Positions 8,717 through 16,013 of a stretch of DNA of 40,751 nt are shown piece after piece. This DNA is from Conexibacter sp. (GTDB lineage: Bacteria > Actinomycetota > Thermoleophilia > Solirubrobacterales > Solirubrobacteraceae). Made by a program: the position numbers and the translations under genes. Each line of letters opens with the position of its first letter. The first letter of the stretch is position 1. The notes under the pieces are model-generated. The model was given only the letters and a program-made list of their open reading frames with translations, searched no databases and had not been told where the DNA came from. The DNA lies in contig JAOPZA010000028.1 of assembly GCA_025964325.1 (NCBI GenBank), positions 1 to 40,751 of the forward strand. The letters run 5' to 3'.

Positions 8717-8874
8717 GGGTCTCCTCACGGCTGCGGGCGAGGACTCAGCGTCGTCGGGGCGCGAGGGCCGCGCCATCGGGCGGTCGGTTGAGCGGCGAGC
8801 CCGATCGCTGTCGCAACGCGGGATCGCCCGATCGACGGATGCCCCGCCGTCCTCGCAGCGGCGATCGTCGGCCG

Positions 8875-9726
8875 ATGTCCGCAGACCGCGTGCCAGCCCC
8901 GCGTGAGACCGCGATCGTCACCGGCGGCAGCTCGGGCATCGGGCGCGCCACCGTCCTCGCACTCGCGCGGCGCGGCTTCGACGTCGGCCTCACCTACCGC
9001 TCGCGCCGGCGAGACGCGGAGGCGGTCGCCGCTGCGGCGCGCTCGCACGGCGTCCGAGCGGCGACCCACGCGCTCGACCTCTGCGACGCCGGCCGCGGCG
9101 CCGCGGCCGTCGACGCGCTGGCCGACGAGCTCGGTCGCGTCGACGTCCTCGTCAACAACGCCGCGACCAATCCGCGCGGCTTCTTCCTCCAGCAGTCGCT
9201 GGCGGCGTGGCGGGCGACCTTGGAGATCGACCTGACCGGCCCGCTCGCCTGCGCCCAGGCCGCCGCACGGCGGATGGTCGCGCAGGGCGGCGGCGGCCGG
9301 ATCGTCAACGTCACGTCCGTGCTCGAGCGCGTCGCGCTGCCGCAGGGCGGCGCGTACTGCGTCGCGAAGGCCGGCCTCGGGATGCTGACGCGCGTGATGG
9401 CGCTCGAGCTGGCCGAGCACGGGATCCGCGTCAACGCGGTCGCGCCGGGCCACACGGCCACGCCGATGAACGACGGCGATCGGCGCGTCGAGGCGGGCGG
9501 GACCGACTGGCCGACGATCCCGCTCGGCCGCTCGGCGGCGCCGGAGGAGGTCGCCAACGTGATCGCCTTCCTCTGCGCGGACGAGTCGAGCTACGCGACC
9601 GGCGGGACCTTCCTCGTCGACGGCGGCTTACTGCTCGTCGCCGGACCCGGCGTGCTGCAGGAGGCGACCGGGCTGCCGCCGAGCGACGGGCAGCTCGAGC
9701 GCGACGGTCTCGCCGGCGCGGAGTGA
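8875..9726 (+). CDS. Short-chain dehydrogenase/reductase (SDR)
   Basis: A 283-residue NAD(P)-dependent classical SDR. TGGSSGIG (16-23) binds the cofactor, NNA is at 94-96, and the catalytic triad is S148, Y161, K165 (YCVAK). The C-terminal VDGG block is present, but the protein continues about 25 residues beyond it (LLLVAGPGVLQEATGLPPSDG and on). That tail is encoded where the convergent Gfo/Idh gene also codes, so the two genes overlap by 99 bp. ATG 8875 is the first start that keeps the Rossmann strand at the usual position. Within the island it could oxidise a hydroxyl of a cyclitol or sugar acid, an inference from neighbours. Confidence 0.92.
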   Translation: MSADRVPAPRETAIVTGGSSGIGRATVLALARRGFDVGLTYRSRRRDAEAVAAAARSHGVRAATHALDLCDAGRGAAAVDALADELGRVDVLVNNAATNPRGFFLQQSLAAWRATLEIDLTGPLACAQAAARRMVAQGGGGRIVNVTSVLERVALPQGGAYCVAKAGLGMLTRVMALELAEHGIRVNAVAPGHTATPMNDGDRRVEAGGTDWPTIPLGRSAAPEEVANVIAFLCADESSYATGGTFLVDGGLLLVAGPGVLQEATGLPPSDGQLERDGLAGAE

Positions 9727-10695
9727 GTGCTCGGCCGCGAGCGCGAGCCGCATCGCGGCGAGCCCGTCCTCGCCTTCGACCGACGGCCGCCGACCGTCGC
9801 GCACCGCCGCGACGAACTCCTCCAGCTCCGTCGCGTAGGCGCCGGCGAAGCAGTCGTGGAACGTGCGCGGAAGCTCGCGCTGCGCGCGGCCGGGCGTCCG
9901 CTGCTCGACGGCGTGGACGTGCGATCGATCGATCCGCAGCGTGGCGCGGCTGCCGACGATCTCGGTCCGGCAGTCGAAGCCGTAGCCGGCGACGCGGCTC
10001 GTCTCGATCGTGCCGAGCGCGCCGTCGGCGCAGCGCGCGACGATCACGACGTGCTCGTACTCGCCGACCTCCGCGTACGTCGGCGACGTCGCCCGTGTGC
10101 CGAAGGCGGTCAGCTCCACCACCTCGCCGAGCAGCCAGCGGATGCAGTCGAAGTCGTGGCTCGTCGCTTCGAACAGCAGCCGCTCGCGGCGCAGCGCCGC
10201 ATCCGGTGGGGCGTGCTCGTCGCGCATCGCGGTCGCGAAGGCGCGGATCTCGCCGAGCTCGCCCGCCGCGATCCGCCGCTGGGCGACCGCGTAGTCGGAG
10301 TCGAAGCGGCGGTGGAAGCCGATCTGGAGCTGGACGCCGGCGGCGCGCGCAGCGTCGACCGCGGCGACAGCGGAACCGAGATCGTGCCCCACCGGCTTCT
10401 CGCAGAACGCGGCTCTCGCAGCGCCCGCGACGCGACCGATCAGCTCGGGGTGCGACGGAGGCGGCGTGGCGATCACGACCCCGTCGACAGAGCCGTCAGC
10501 GAGCAGCGCCTCGACGTCGCCGCCGTGTGGGACGTCGAGCGCCTCGCCGAGGCGGCGCGCAGCGCGCCGGTCGGCGTCGGCGACGCGCACGAGGCGGGCG
10601 CCGGGAACGCGCCCTGCGAGGTTGCGCGCGTGGATCGTCCCGATGCGACCGCACCCGAGGACCGCGACGCCGAGCGGCGCCGGGCGCGGGCTCAC
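9628..10695 (-). CDS. Gfo/Idh/MocA-family oxidoreductase, inositol 2-dehydrogenase-like
   Basis: A 355-residue NAD(P)-dependent dehydrogenase. The N-terminal Rossmann domain has GCGRIGTIHARNL (14-26); the catalytic EKP motif is at E99-P101. GFHRRFD (126-132) matches the GF(N/H)RRFD segment common in myo-inositol dehydrogenases (IolG/MocA), and SHDFDCIRWLLG gives the C-terminal domain motif. The reaction expected from the family is oxidation of a cyclitol or sugar hydroxyl to a ketone. The GTG start overlaps the cyclase stop (GTGA), so it is the last gene of the minus-strand operon running from the ABC genes. Its C-terminal 99 bp overlap the convergent SDR gene. Confidence 0.92.
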   Translation of the reverse strand: MSPRPAPLGVAVLGCGRIGTIHARNLAGRVPGARLVRVADADRRAARRLGEALDVPHGGDVEALLADGSVDGVVIATPPPSHPELIGRVAGAARAAFCEKPVGHDLGSAVAAVDAARAAGVQLQIGFHRRFDSDYAVAQRRIAAGELGEIRAFATAMRDEHAPPDAALRRERLLFEATSHDFDCIRWLLGEVVELTAFGTRATSPTYAEVGEYEHVVIVARCADGALGTIETSRVAGYGFDCRTEIVGSRATLRIDRSHVHAVEQRTPGRAQRELPRTFHDCFAGAYATELEEFVAAVRDGRRPSVEGEDGLAAMRLALAAEHSLRAGETVALELPVARRQPGRLLQHAGSGDEQ

Positions 10696-11891
10696 GCGCC
10701 GGTCGGGCCGGCGACGCCGATGCCGCTGCGCTCGAGCGCGTCGCGCAGCTCCGCCTCGGTGACGTCGTCGGCGATGACGGTCTCGCCGATCCCGACGGGC
10801 AGGACCCAGCGCAGCGAGCCGCCCCGCGCCAGGCGCACCTTCTCGGTCGCCGCGAGCAGGCGCTCGCCGTCGACCGCCGCGCCGAGGTCGACGGCGGCCG
10901 TCGGCAGGCCGACCCGCCGCAGGAGCCGCACGATCCGCTCGAGCTCGGCGTCCGGCAGCAGTCCCCGGGCGTTCGCCATCCGCGCCTCGACGACCATGCC
11001 GAACGCGACGGCCTCGCCGTGCAGCACGGGGCCGTAGCCGGTGACGGTCTCGACCGGATGCGCGAGCGCGTGCCCGAAGCCGAGCGTCCGGCGCGCGTCG
11101 TACTCATAGGGGTCGCGCGCGATCAGCTCGGCCTTGATCGCGCTGGCGGCGAGCACGAGCCGCTCGAGCGCGTCGTGGTCGCGCGCGACGATCGCCTCGG
11201 CATCCGTCTCGATCCGGCGCCAGTAGGCGGGCGACGCGATGATCGCCTTCTTGATCGCCTCGGCGAGCCCGGCTCGGACGTGGCGAACGTCGAGCGTGTC
11301 GAGGAAGGCGATGTTCGACACGACCCCGAGCGGCTGGTGGAACCCGCCGATCAGGTTCTTCGCGCGCTCGTGGTTGACGGCCAGCTTGCCGCCGATCGCG
11401 GCGTCGACCTGGCCGACGAGCGTCGTCGGGACGTTGACGTAGCGCATCCCGCGCATGTAGCCCGCGGCCGCCCAGCCGCCGAGGTCGTTGACGACGCCGC
11501 CGCCGAACGTCAGGAGCACGTCGTGACGGCCGAGCGTCCCGGCCGCGAGCCAGTGCCAGAGGCCCGTCGCCTGGTCGAGGCTCTTGTTCGCCTCACCCGC
11601 CTCGACCACGCGCACCTCCGGCGCGAGGCCCTCCTGCCCCAGCGCCGCGAGGAGCGCATCGCCGTGCAGCCGGACGACGGTCGTCTCGGTCACGACCGCC
11701 ACCTGCGCGCCGCCGACGAGCTCCCGGACGCGGGCGGCGGCCTCTTCGAGGGTCCGCGTGATGTGGATCGGGTACGTGTCGGCGCGAGCCGAGCTGGCGA
11801 TCACGGTGACGGTGCCGGCACTCGGCAGCTCGATCGCGTCGTGATTCTCCAACGTCGCTGCCGGCGTCGGTGCACCGGATGTGGACGGCAT
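10692..11891 (-). CDS. AroB-like sugar phosphate cyclase (3-dehydroquinate synthase superfamily), subclass uncertain
   Basis: A 399-residue NAD-dependent cyclase. GGGVVNDLGGW (130-140) is the nucleotide/phosphate region, YMRG with R147 and QVDAAIGGK with K169 contact substrate in the family, and the likely metal ligands are E211 (GLAEAIKK), H274 (GFGHALAH) and H291 (VLHGEAV). The superfamily turns sugar phosphates into cyclitols or cyclohexanones: dehydroquinate, amino-DHQ, 2-deoxy-scyllo-inosose or epi-valiolone. The usual DHQS block NFGHTxGHA is altered here to GFGHALAHP, and about 40 extra N-terminal residues precede the core. Its setting between an IolE-like gene and a Gfo/Idh gene, far from shikimate genes, argues against housekeeping AroB. 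A G-rich stretch (CGGGGGACAGGACC) precedes ATG 11891. Confidence 0.88.
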   Translation of the reverse strand: MPSTSGAPTPAATLENHDAIELPSAGTVTVIASSARADTYPIHITRTLEEAAARVRELVGGAQVAVVTETTVVRLHGDALLAALGQEGLAPEVRVVEAGEANKSLDQATGLWHWLAAGTLGRHDVLLTFGGGVVNDLGGWAAAGYMRGMRYVNVPTTLVGQVDAAIGGKLAVNHERAKNLIGGFHQPLGVVSNIAFLDTLDVRHVRAGLAEAIKKAIIASPAYWRRIETDAEAIVARDHDALERLVLAASAIKAELIARDPYEYDARRTLGFGHALAHPVETVTGYGPVLHGEAVAFGMVVEARMANARGLLPDAELERIVRLLRRVGLPTAAVDLGAAVDGERLLAATEKVRLARGGSLRWVLPVGIGETVIADDVTEAELRDALERSGIGVAGPTGA

Positions 11892-11998
11892 GGTCCTGTC
11901 CCCCCGCTTCGTGGTCGTGCGCTGCCGAACCGAGTCTCGGGCTCGACGGCGACGGTCGACATCGGCCGACCGGTCGATCAGCCGGGAGGAAGCGATGG

Positions 11999-12895
11999 TC
12001 AGGAATTCGGCGCTATTCCCACCTCGCGGAGGTGGCGGAGGCTGGCAGCCGCCTCGGCGCTGGCGCGCCGATCGCCGGCCAGCCGGTCCTGCTCGAAGAC
12101 GATCCAGCCGTCGTAGTCGATCCCGTCGAGCGCGCGAGCGACCGCGACGAGGTCGACGTCGCCCTCGCCGAGCGGCGTGAAGACGCCGGCCGCGACCGCC
12201 TGCTCGAACGACCGTTCGCGGTCGCGCGCGTCCGCCAGCGCGCCGGCGCCGATGTCCTTCACGTGCACGTGCCCGACGCGGTCGCCGTAGGACGCGATCA
12301 GCTCGACCGGCTCGATGCCGGCGTAGACGGCGTGACCGGTGTCGACGCAGAGGCCGAGCTCGGCCGGCGCGGTGTCGCCGAGGAGCCGCGCGATCTCGTC
12401 GGCGAACTCGACGTAGGTGCCGGCGTGCGGATGGAAGACCGCGCGCAACCCGTACTCCTCGCGGGCGAGTCGCGTCGTCTCGCCGAGCAGCTCGACCAGC
12501 GTCTCCCACCCCGCGGGATCGAGCCGCGGCGCATCCGCCGTCCGGCCCGCGGTGCGGGACCGCTCCGGCACGAGCGCCTCGATCAGGACGACCGCGGAGG
12601 CGCCCGCCGCCGCCAGCGTCGCGCACGTGCGGCGCGCGATCGCCAGCGTGGCCTGACGGGCGCGGGCGTCGTGGAACGGCTCCATCACGAAGCCCGCGGC
12701 CAGCCGCAGTCCGCGCTCCGCGAGCACCGGAACCAGAGCGGCCTCCTCGGGGTAGTAGCCGACCGGCCCGAGCTCCGAGCCGTCGAAGCCGACGGCCGCG
12801 ATCTCGTCGAGCACCTGCGGCCAGGGCGGGTCGAGCGGGCTGGCGCCCGGCTCGACGCCCCAGCTGCCGGGGGCGGTGGCGGTCGGGCGGCTCAC
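11999..12895 (-). CDS. IolE/MocC-like TIM-barrel sugar isomerase or inosose dehydratase
   Basis: A 298-residue xylose-isomerase-like (AP_endonuc_2) TIM barrel. Metal-site elements are FHPHAGTY (H155, H157), CVDTGHA (D185, H188), HVHVKD (H209, H211), PLGEGDVD (E244) and FEQDRL (E268). The ending FTPLGEGDVD...IDYDGWIVFEQD strongly resembles inosose dehydratase IolE and rhizopine protein MocC. The expected role is dehydration or isomerisation of a keto-cyclitol made by the Gfo/Idh enzyme. GTG 12895 lies 2 bp after the stop of the sugar-binding-protein gene, so they are co-transcribed. A 107-bp gap separates it from the cyclase gene. Family placement is firm; exact substrate is not. Confidence 0.88.
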   Translation of the reverse strand: MSRPTATAPGSWGVEPGASPLDPPWPQVLDEIAAVGFDGSELGPVGYYPEEAALVPVLAERGLRLAAGFVMEPFHDARARQATLAIARRTCATLAAAGASAVVLIEALVPERSRTAGRTADAPRLDPAGWETLVELLGETTRLAREEYGLRAVFHPHAGTYVEFADEIARLLGDTAPAELGLCVDTGHAVYAGIEPVELIASYGDRVGHVHVKDIGAGALADARDRERSFEQAVAAGVFTPLGEGDVDLVAVARALDGIDYDGWIVFEQDRLAGDRRASAEAAASLRHLREVGIAPNS

Positions 12896-12897
12896 CG

Positions 12898-13995
12898 CTA
12901 CGCCAGCTTGACGCCGTACTGCTTCGCGAGCGCGGCGATCCGCTGCTGCCGCTTCAGGCTGCGATCCACGTTGGATCTGTCGATCAGCACGCCACCCGTG
13001 TCGTAGTCGCGCGGATCGAATCCGCGCTCGAGCTGGGCCCACGCCAGGAAGACGGGCAGATACCCGGTGACGTAGTCCTGCTTGTCGACGATCGCCATGA
13101 TCCAGCCGTCCTTGACCGCCGCATCCGTCTGCTCGCTCTCGTCCCAGGCGCCCACGACGTAGTCGCCCGGCTGCTTTCCGACGCTCTTCAGCGCGGGCAG
13201 CAGGCCAGCCACGCTCTGCTCACCTCCGGCGAGCAGGAACCCGACGAGATCCGCACCCTCCCGGAGGATCTTCGCCTTGTATGCGTTGATGGCGTTCTCG
13301 GTGCCGTTGCCGGAGTCGTCGACGAACAGCTCCACCGCGAACGAGGTGCCATGGACGGCGTTGTACGACTTGATCGCGTCCTGTGCGCCCGTGACGCGCA
13401 GGTTGAGGTTCTGGTTGCCGGCGACGCCGACGGCGGCGACGACCTTCCCGCTCCTTCTTCCCTTCGCCGCCAGCGCAGCGGCGAAGGGCGTGCCGAGCGA
13501 TCGCCCTCCGGCGCGCTCGTCCGCGCCCACGAATGCGATCCCGAGGTCGCGAGCCCGGTCGGGGATGTTGTTCGCGTTGTTGAACATCACGAGGATGCCC
13601 TGCTTCTGGGCCGCCGCCGCGGCCGCGGCGACCCCCGGGACCCACGCCGGCGTGACGAGCACGTCCGGCTTGGTGACGATCGCCTGATTGATCACTCTCA
13701 CGACGTTCTCGGGTGAGTACTGCGAGACCGGCAGACCGACCTTCTGGTAGTCCCATCCCAGTTGCTTCGTCGCGTCGATGAAGCCGACGTCGATCTGGAG
13801 GTTCCAGGGCGCGATCGCTGCGAGCGCCCACACGACTCTGCGCCTTCTTCCGCTCGCGGTCCCGGTCGGCTCCGCCACCGCGGTGCTGCTGCTCGACTCG
13901 CCGCCACATGCGGCGAGCAGCCCGGCGCCGGCGAATGCCGCCGCGCCCGTGAGCACGTCCCGTCGCCCGAGTCTGACCGTCTCCGGCTTCTTCAT
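12898..13995 (-). CDS. Sugar ABC transporter substrate-binding lipoprotein (Peripla_BP_4, CUT2)
   Basis: A 365-residue extracytoplasmic binding protein. The N-terminus carries a twin-arginine-like signal (GRRDVLTG, residues 10-17), a hydrophobic stretch and a lipobox LLAAC with C30 as the likely lipidated Cys, so Tat export and membrane anchoring are predicted. The body (INQAIVTKPDVLVTPAWVPG, GTPFAAALAAKG, VGAWDESEQTDAAVKDG) fits ribose/inositol-type binding proteins (RbsB, IbpA, MocB). A GAGGGG ribosome site precedes ATG 13995. It is the third gene of the ATPase-permease-binding protein importer and directly precedes the IolE-like gene, which points to a cyclitol or sugar ligand. Confidence 0.93.
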   Translation of the reverse strand: MKKPETVRLGRRDVLTGAAAFAGAGLLAACGGESSSSTAVAEPTGTASGRRRRVVWALAAIAPWNLQIDVGFIDATKQLGWDYQKVGLPVSQYSPENVVRVINQAIVTKPDVLVTPAWVPGVAAAAAAAQKQGILVMFNNANNIPDRARDLGIAFVGADERAGGRSLGTPFAAALAAKGRRSGKVVAAVGVAGNQNLNLRVTGAQDAIKSYNAVHGTSFAVELFVDDSGNGTENAINAYKAKILREGADLVGFLLAGGEQSVAGLLPALKSVGKQPGDYVVGAWDESEQTDAAVKDGWIMAIVDKQDYVTGYLPVFLAWAQLERGFDPRDYDTGGVLIDRSNVDRSLKRQQRIAALAKQYGVKLA

Positions 13996-14012
13996 CTTGG
14001 CCCCTCGTCCGT

Positions 14013-14025
14013 CCGAATGAATTGA
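14013..14025. promoter_or_regulatory. Candidate GntR operator, permease/binding-protein gap
   Basis: CCGAATGAATTGA matches the island consensus TCCAATSACTKGA at most positions. It lies 18 bp upstream of the binding-protein start. Confidence 0.35.
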
Positions 14026-15123
14026 TTAACTACGCTTCTGACCAGAAGGTCGGTCAGCACGGCCGGTCGAGACGGCCGTCCCACGTGCCCGCCACATCCG
14101 CCGAATCATCCGCCGGACGTCGTTCCGCCGATTGATGCCGACCTCGGCGCTCGCCACGATGCCGATCAAGAGGCCGACGTAGAACTGCTGCCAGTTCGCT
14201 TGGACGCCCATCAGCACGAGCCCGTTCGAGAGCATCCCGATGATCGCGACTCCGAGCAGCGTTCCATAGACGCTGCCGGCCCCTCCCGTGATCGCGACTC
14301 CGCCGATGATCACCGCGGCGATCACCTGCAGCTCGAAGCCGGTCCCCGTCGACGGGTCTCCCTGCAGGAGCCAACCGCCCTGCAGCGCGGCAACGAGGCC
14401 GCAGGACGCGCCGCTCATGACGAACAAGACGAACTTCACCCGCCGTGAGTTGATGCCCGTGGCCGCGGCCGCGGCCTCGTTGCCGCCCGTCGCGTACACG
14501 TGCGACCCGAAGCGCGTGAAGCGAAGGACGAACCACCCGATGACGAAGATCGCGAGCCCCCACGCTGCCTGTGAGGGAACGCCGCCGAGAAAGGTGCCAT
14601 TCGCGAGCGAGCTGAACCCGTGACCGCGGGCATCGACGTAGGTGACCGGATTGCCGCCGGCGATCCCGTTCGCGAGGCCGCGGAACAGGCTGAAGCCCGC
14701 GAGCGTCGCGATGAAGGCCGGCACGCCGATGACTTGGGTCACGACGCCGTTCACGATCCCGACTGCGGCTCCCGCGGCGACGGCGACGATCGCGGCGACC
14801 CACAGGCTCGCGCCCCAGCTCGATACCGCAACGCCCATCAGCACAGCGCAGAACCCGTACACCGATCCGACGGAGAGGTCGAGCTGCAGCGCGATGAAGA
14901 GGTATGTCATCGGGACGGCGACGATCAGCAGGAACGCGCTGACACGCGCAATGTCGAAGAGGTTGGCGCTCGAGAGGAAATGCGGTGCCGAGATCGCGAA
15001 ATACAGGAACAGGCCGACCGCGACCGCGGTCAACGCGAGCACGCGTCCGGCGCGCAGGCTCTGGAGCCTGCGAAGCCGACCGGGCGGAGCTGTCCGGCCG
15101 GCCTCGATGGCTTCAGCGCTCAC
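14026..15123 (-). CDS. Sugar ABC transporter permease (RbsC-like, CUT2)
   Basis: A 365-residue multi-pass membrane permease. Family marks are the early helix LFLYFAISAPHFLSSANLFDIARVSA, LDLSVGSVYGFCAVLMGV, GVVTQVIGVPAFIATLAGFSLFRGLANGIAGG, the cytoplasmic-loop segment TRFGSHVYATGGNEAAAAATGINSRRVKF that contacts the ATPase, and GGVAITGGAGSVYGTLLGVAIIGMLSNGL. These are typical of the BPD_transp_2 family for pentoses, ribose and inositol. The GTG start lies inside the last codons of the ATPase gene (11-bp overlap). No second permease exists, consistent with a homodimeric CUT2 system. Confidence 0.94.
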   Translation of the reverse strand: MSAEAIEAGRTAPPGRLRRLQSLRAGRVLALTAVAVGLFLYFAISAPHFLSSANLFDIARVSAFLLIVAVPMTYLFIALQLDLSVGSVYGFCAVLMGVAVSSWGASLWVAAIVAVAAGAAVGIVNGVVTQVIGVPAFIATLAGFSLFRGLANGIAGGNPVTYVDARGHGFSSLANGTFLGGVPSQAAWGLAIFVIGWFVLRFTRFGSHVYATGGNEAAAAATGINSRRVKFVLFVMSGASCGLVAALQGGWLLQGDPSTGTGFELQVIAAVIIGGVAITGGAGSVYGTLLGVAIIGMLSNGLVLMGVQANWQQFYVGLLIGIVASAEVGINRRNDVRRMIRRMWRARGTAVSTGRADRPSGQKRS

Positions 15124-15928
15124 CGGCTTCCTCCGATCGACAGCCGTGAACGAGCAAACTCACCAAGTCCTCGCGCTGGAGACCTGCCCGCTCCTCGTCC
15201 GCGATCTTCCGTCCGAGCCGGAAGACGACGATGCGGTCCGCGACGTCGAACACGTCTTCCATGTTGTGACTGATGACGACGACGGCCTGCCCCTCGGAGC
15301 GAACCTCCTGGATGAGCTCGATCACCCGACGCGACTCGCGGACGCCGAGCGCGGCGGTCGGCTCGTCCATCAGCAGCATCCGGCTGCCGCGCAGCATCGC
15401 CCGCGCGACCGCGACCGCTTGGCGCTGACCGCCGGAGAGGTCTCCCACCAACGTCCTGACGCTCGGAAGCCCGACGCGGAGTCGCTGGATGACCCGCGTC
15501 GCCTCGTCGACCATGCGGGCGCGGTCGACGATGACTCCGAGGCGAACGGGCTCTTGCCCGAGGAACATGTTCGCCGCCACGTCGCGTTGCTCGACCAGCG
15601 CGAGGTTCTGGTAGACGGTCGCGATTCCCAGCTCCTGCGCACGCAGGGGCGACGTCATGTAGGTCGGCTGTCCGTCGACCTCGATCGTCCCGTCATCCGG
15701 CTCGATCACTCCCGAGAGCATCGACACGAGCGTCGATTTGCCCGCCCCGTTGTCGCCGCAGAGGGCGACGACCTGCCCCTCGCGGAGGTCGAGATCGACC
15801 TCCGACAAGGCGGTCACATGGCCGAACGACTTGCACAGACCGCGCATCCGGAGGAACGGCGGCCTCTCGGACGACTCGCCGTTCGAGGCGCCGGCGTACG
15901 CGGTGGTGGAGAGTGATGGCGACTTCAT
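15113..15928 (-). CDS. Sugar ABC transporter ATP-binding protein (single-domain, CUT2)
   Basis: A 271-residue ATPase. Walker A GDNGAGKST is at 58-66, the signature LSGGQ at 164-168, and Walker B MLLMDEP with D188/E189. It has one nucleotide-binding domain, not the fused pair of RbsA (about 500 residues), as in fructose-type FrcA. It energises import through the permease and binding protein encoded next. TATGAT at 15935-15940 ends 6 nt before the ATG with no ribosome site, suggesting a leaderless internal promoter that overlaps the putative GntR site at 15936-15948. It also follows the aminotransferase gene by 85 bp on the same strand. Confidence 0.95.
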   Translation of the reverse strand: MKSPSLSTTAYAGASNGESSERPPFLRMRGLCKSFGHVTALSEVDLDLREGQVVALCGDNGAGKSTLVSMLSGVIEPDDGTIEVDGQPTYMTSPLRAQELGIATVYQNLALVEQRDVAANMFLGQEPVRLGVIVDRARMVDEATRVIQRLRVGLPSVRTLVGDLSGGQRQAVAVARAMLRGSRMLLMDEPTAALGVRESRRVIELIQEVRSEGQAVVVISHNMEDVFDVADRIVVFRLGRKIADEERAGLQREDLVSLLVHGCRSEEAGER

Positions 15929-15934
15929 GAAGAG

Positions 15935-15948
15935 ATCATATGACTGGT
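15935..15948 (-). promoter_or_regulatory. TATGAT -10 box overlapping a candidate GntR operator, ABC importer promoter
   Basis: On the minus strand TATGAT (15935-15940) is close to consensus and lies 6 nt from the ATPase start codon. On the plus strand TCATATGACTGGT (15936-15948) matches the island motif and contains the 8-bp palindrome TCATATGA. Repressor binding here would cover the -10. Confidence 0.5.
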
Positions 15949-16013
15949 TCTCCGTGCCGGTCTACCCGATATCCAGTGAGATCGAGAGACCGGCGCGCGG
16001 CCGGGGTTCGCCG

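Noticed and set aside
8799-8834. Direct repeat GCCCGATCG (8799-8807 and 8826-8834) between aminotransferase 1 and the SDR
   Set aside because: Could be an operator, but CGATCG-type words are frequent in this GC-rich DNA and no symmetry or recurrence elsewhere supports it.
11892-11998. The 107-bp gap between the cyclase and IolE-like genes as a riboswitch or small gene
   Set aside because: It contains short GTCGA/TCGAC palindromic words but no coherent structure, -10 box or open frame with a ribosome site.
9207-12116. A 969-codon plus-strand frame opposite the Gfo/Idh and cyclase genes
   Set aside because: Low-complexity Arg-rich translation with no motifs. The minus strand encodes intact enzymes with all catalytic residues.
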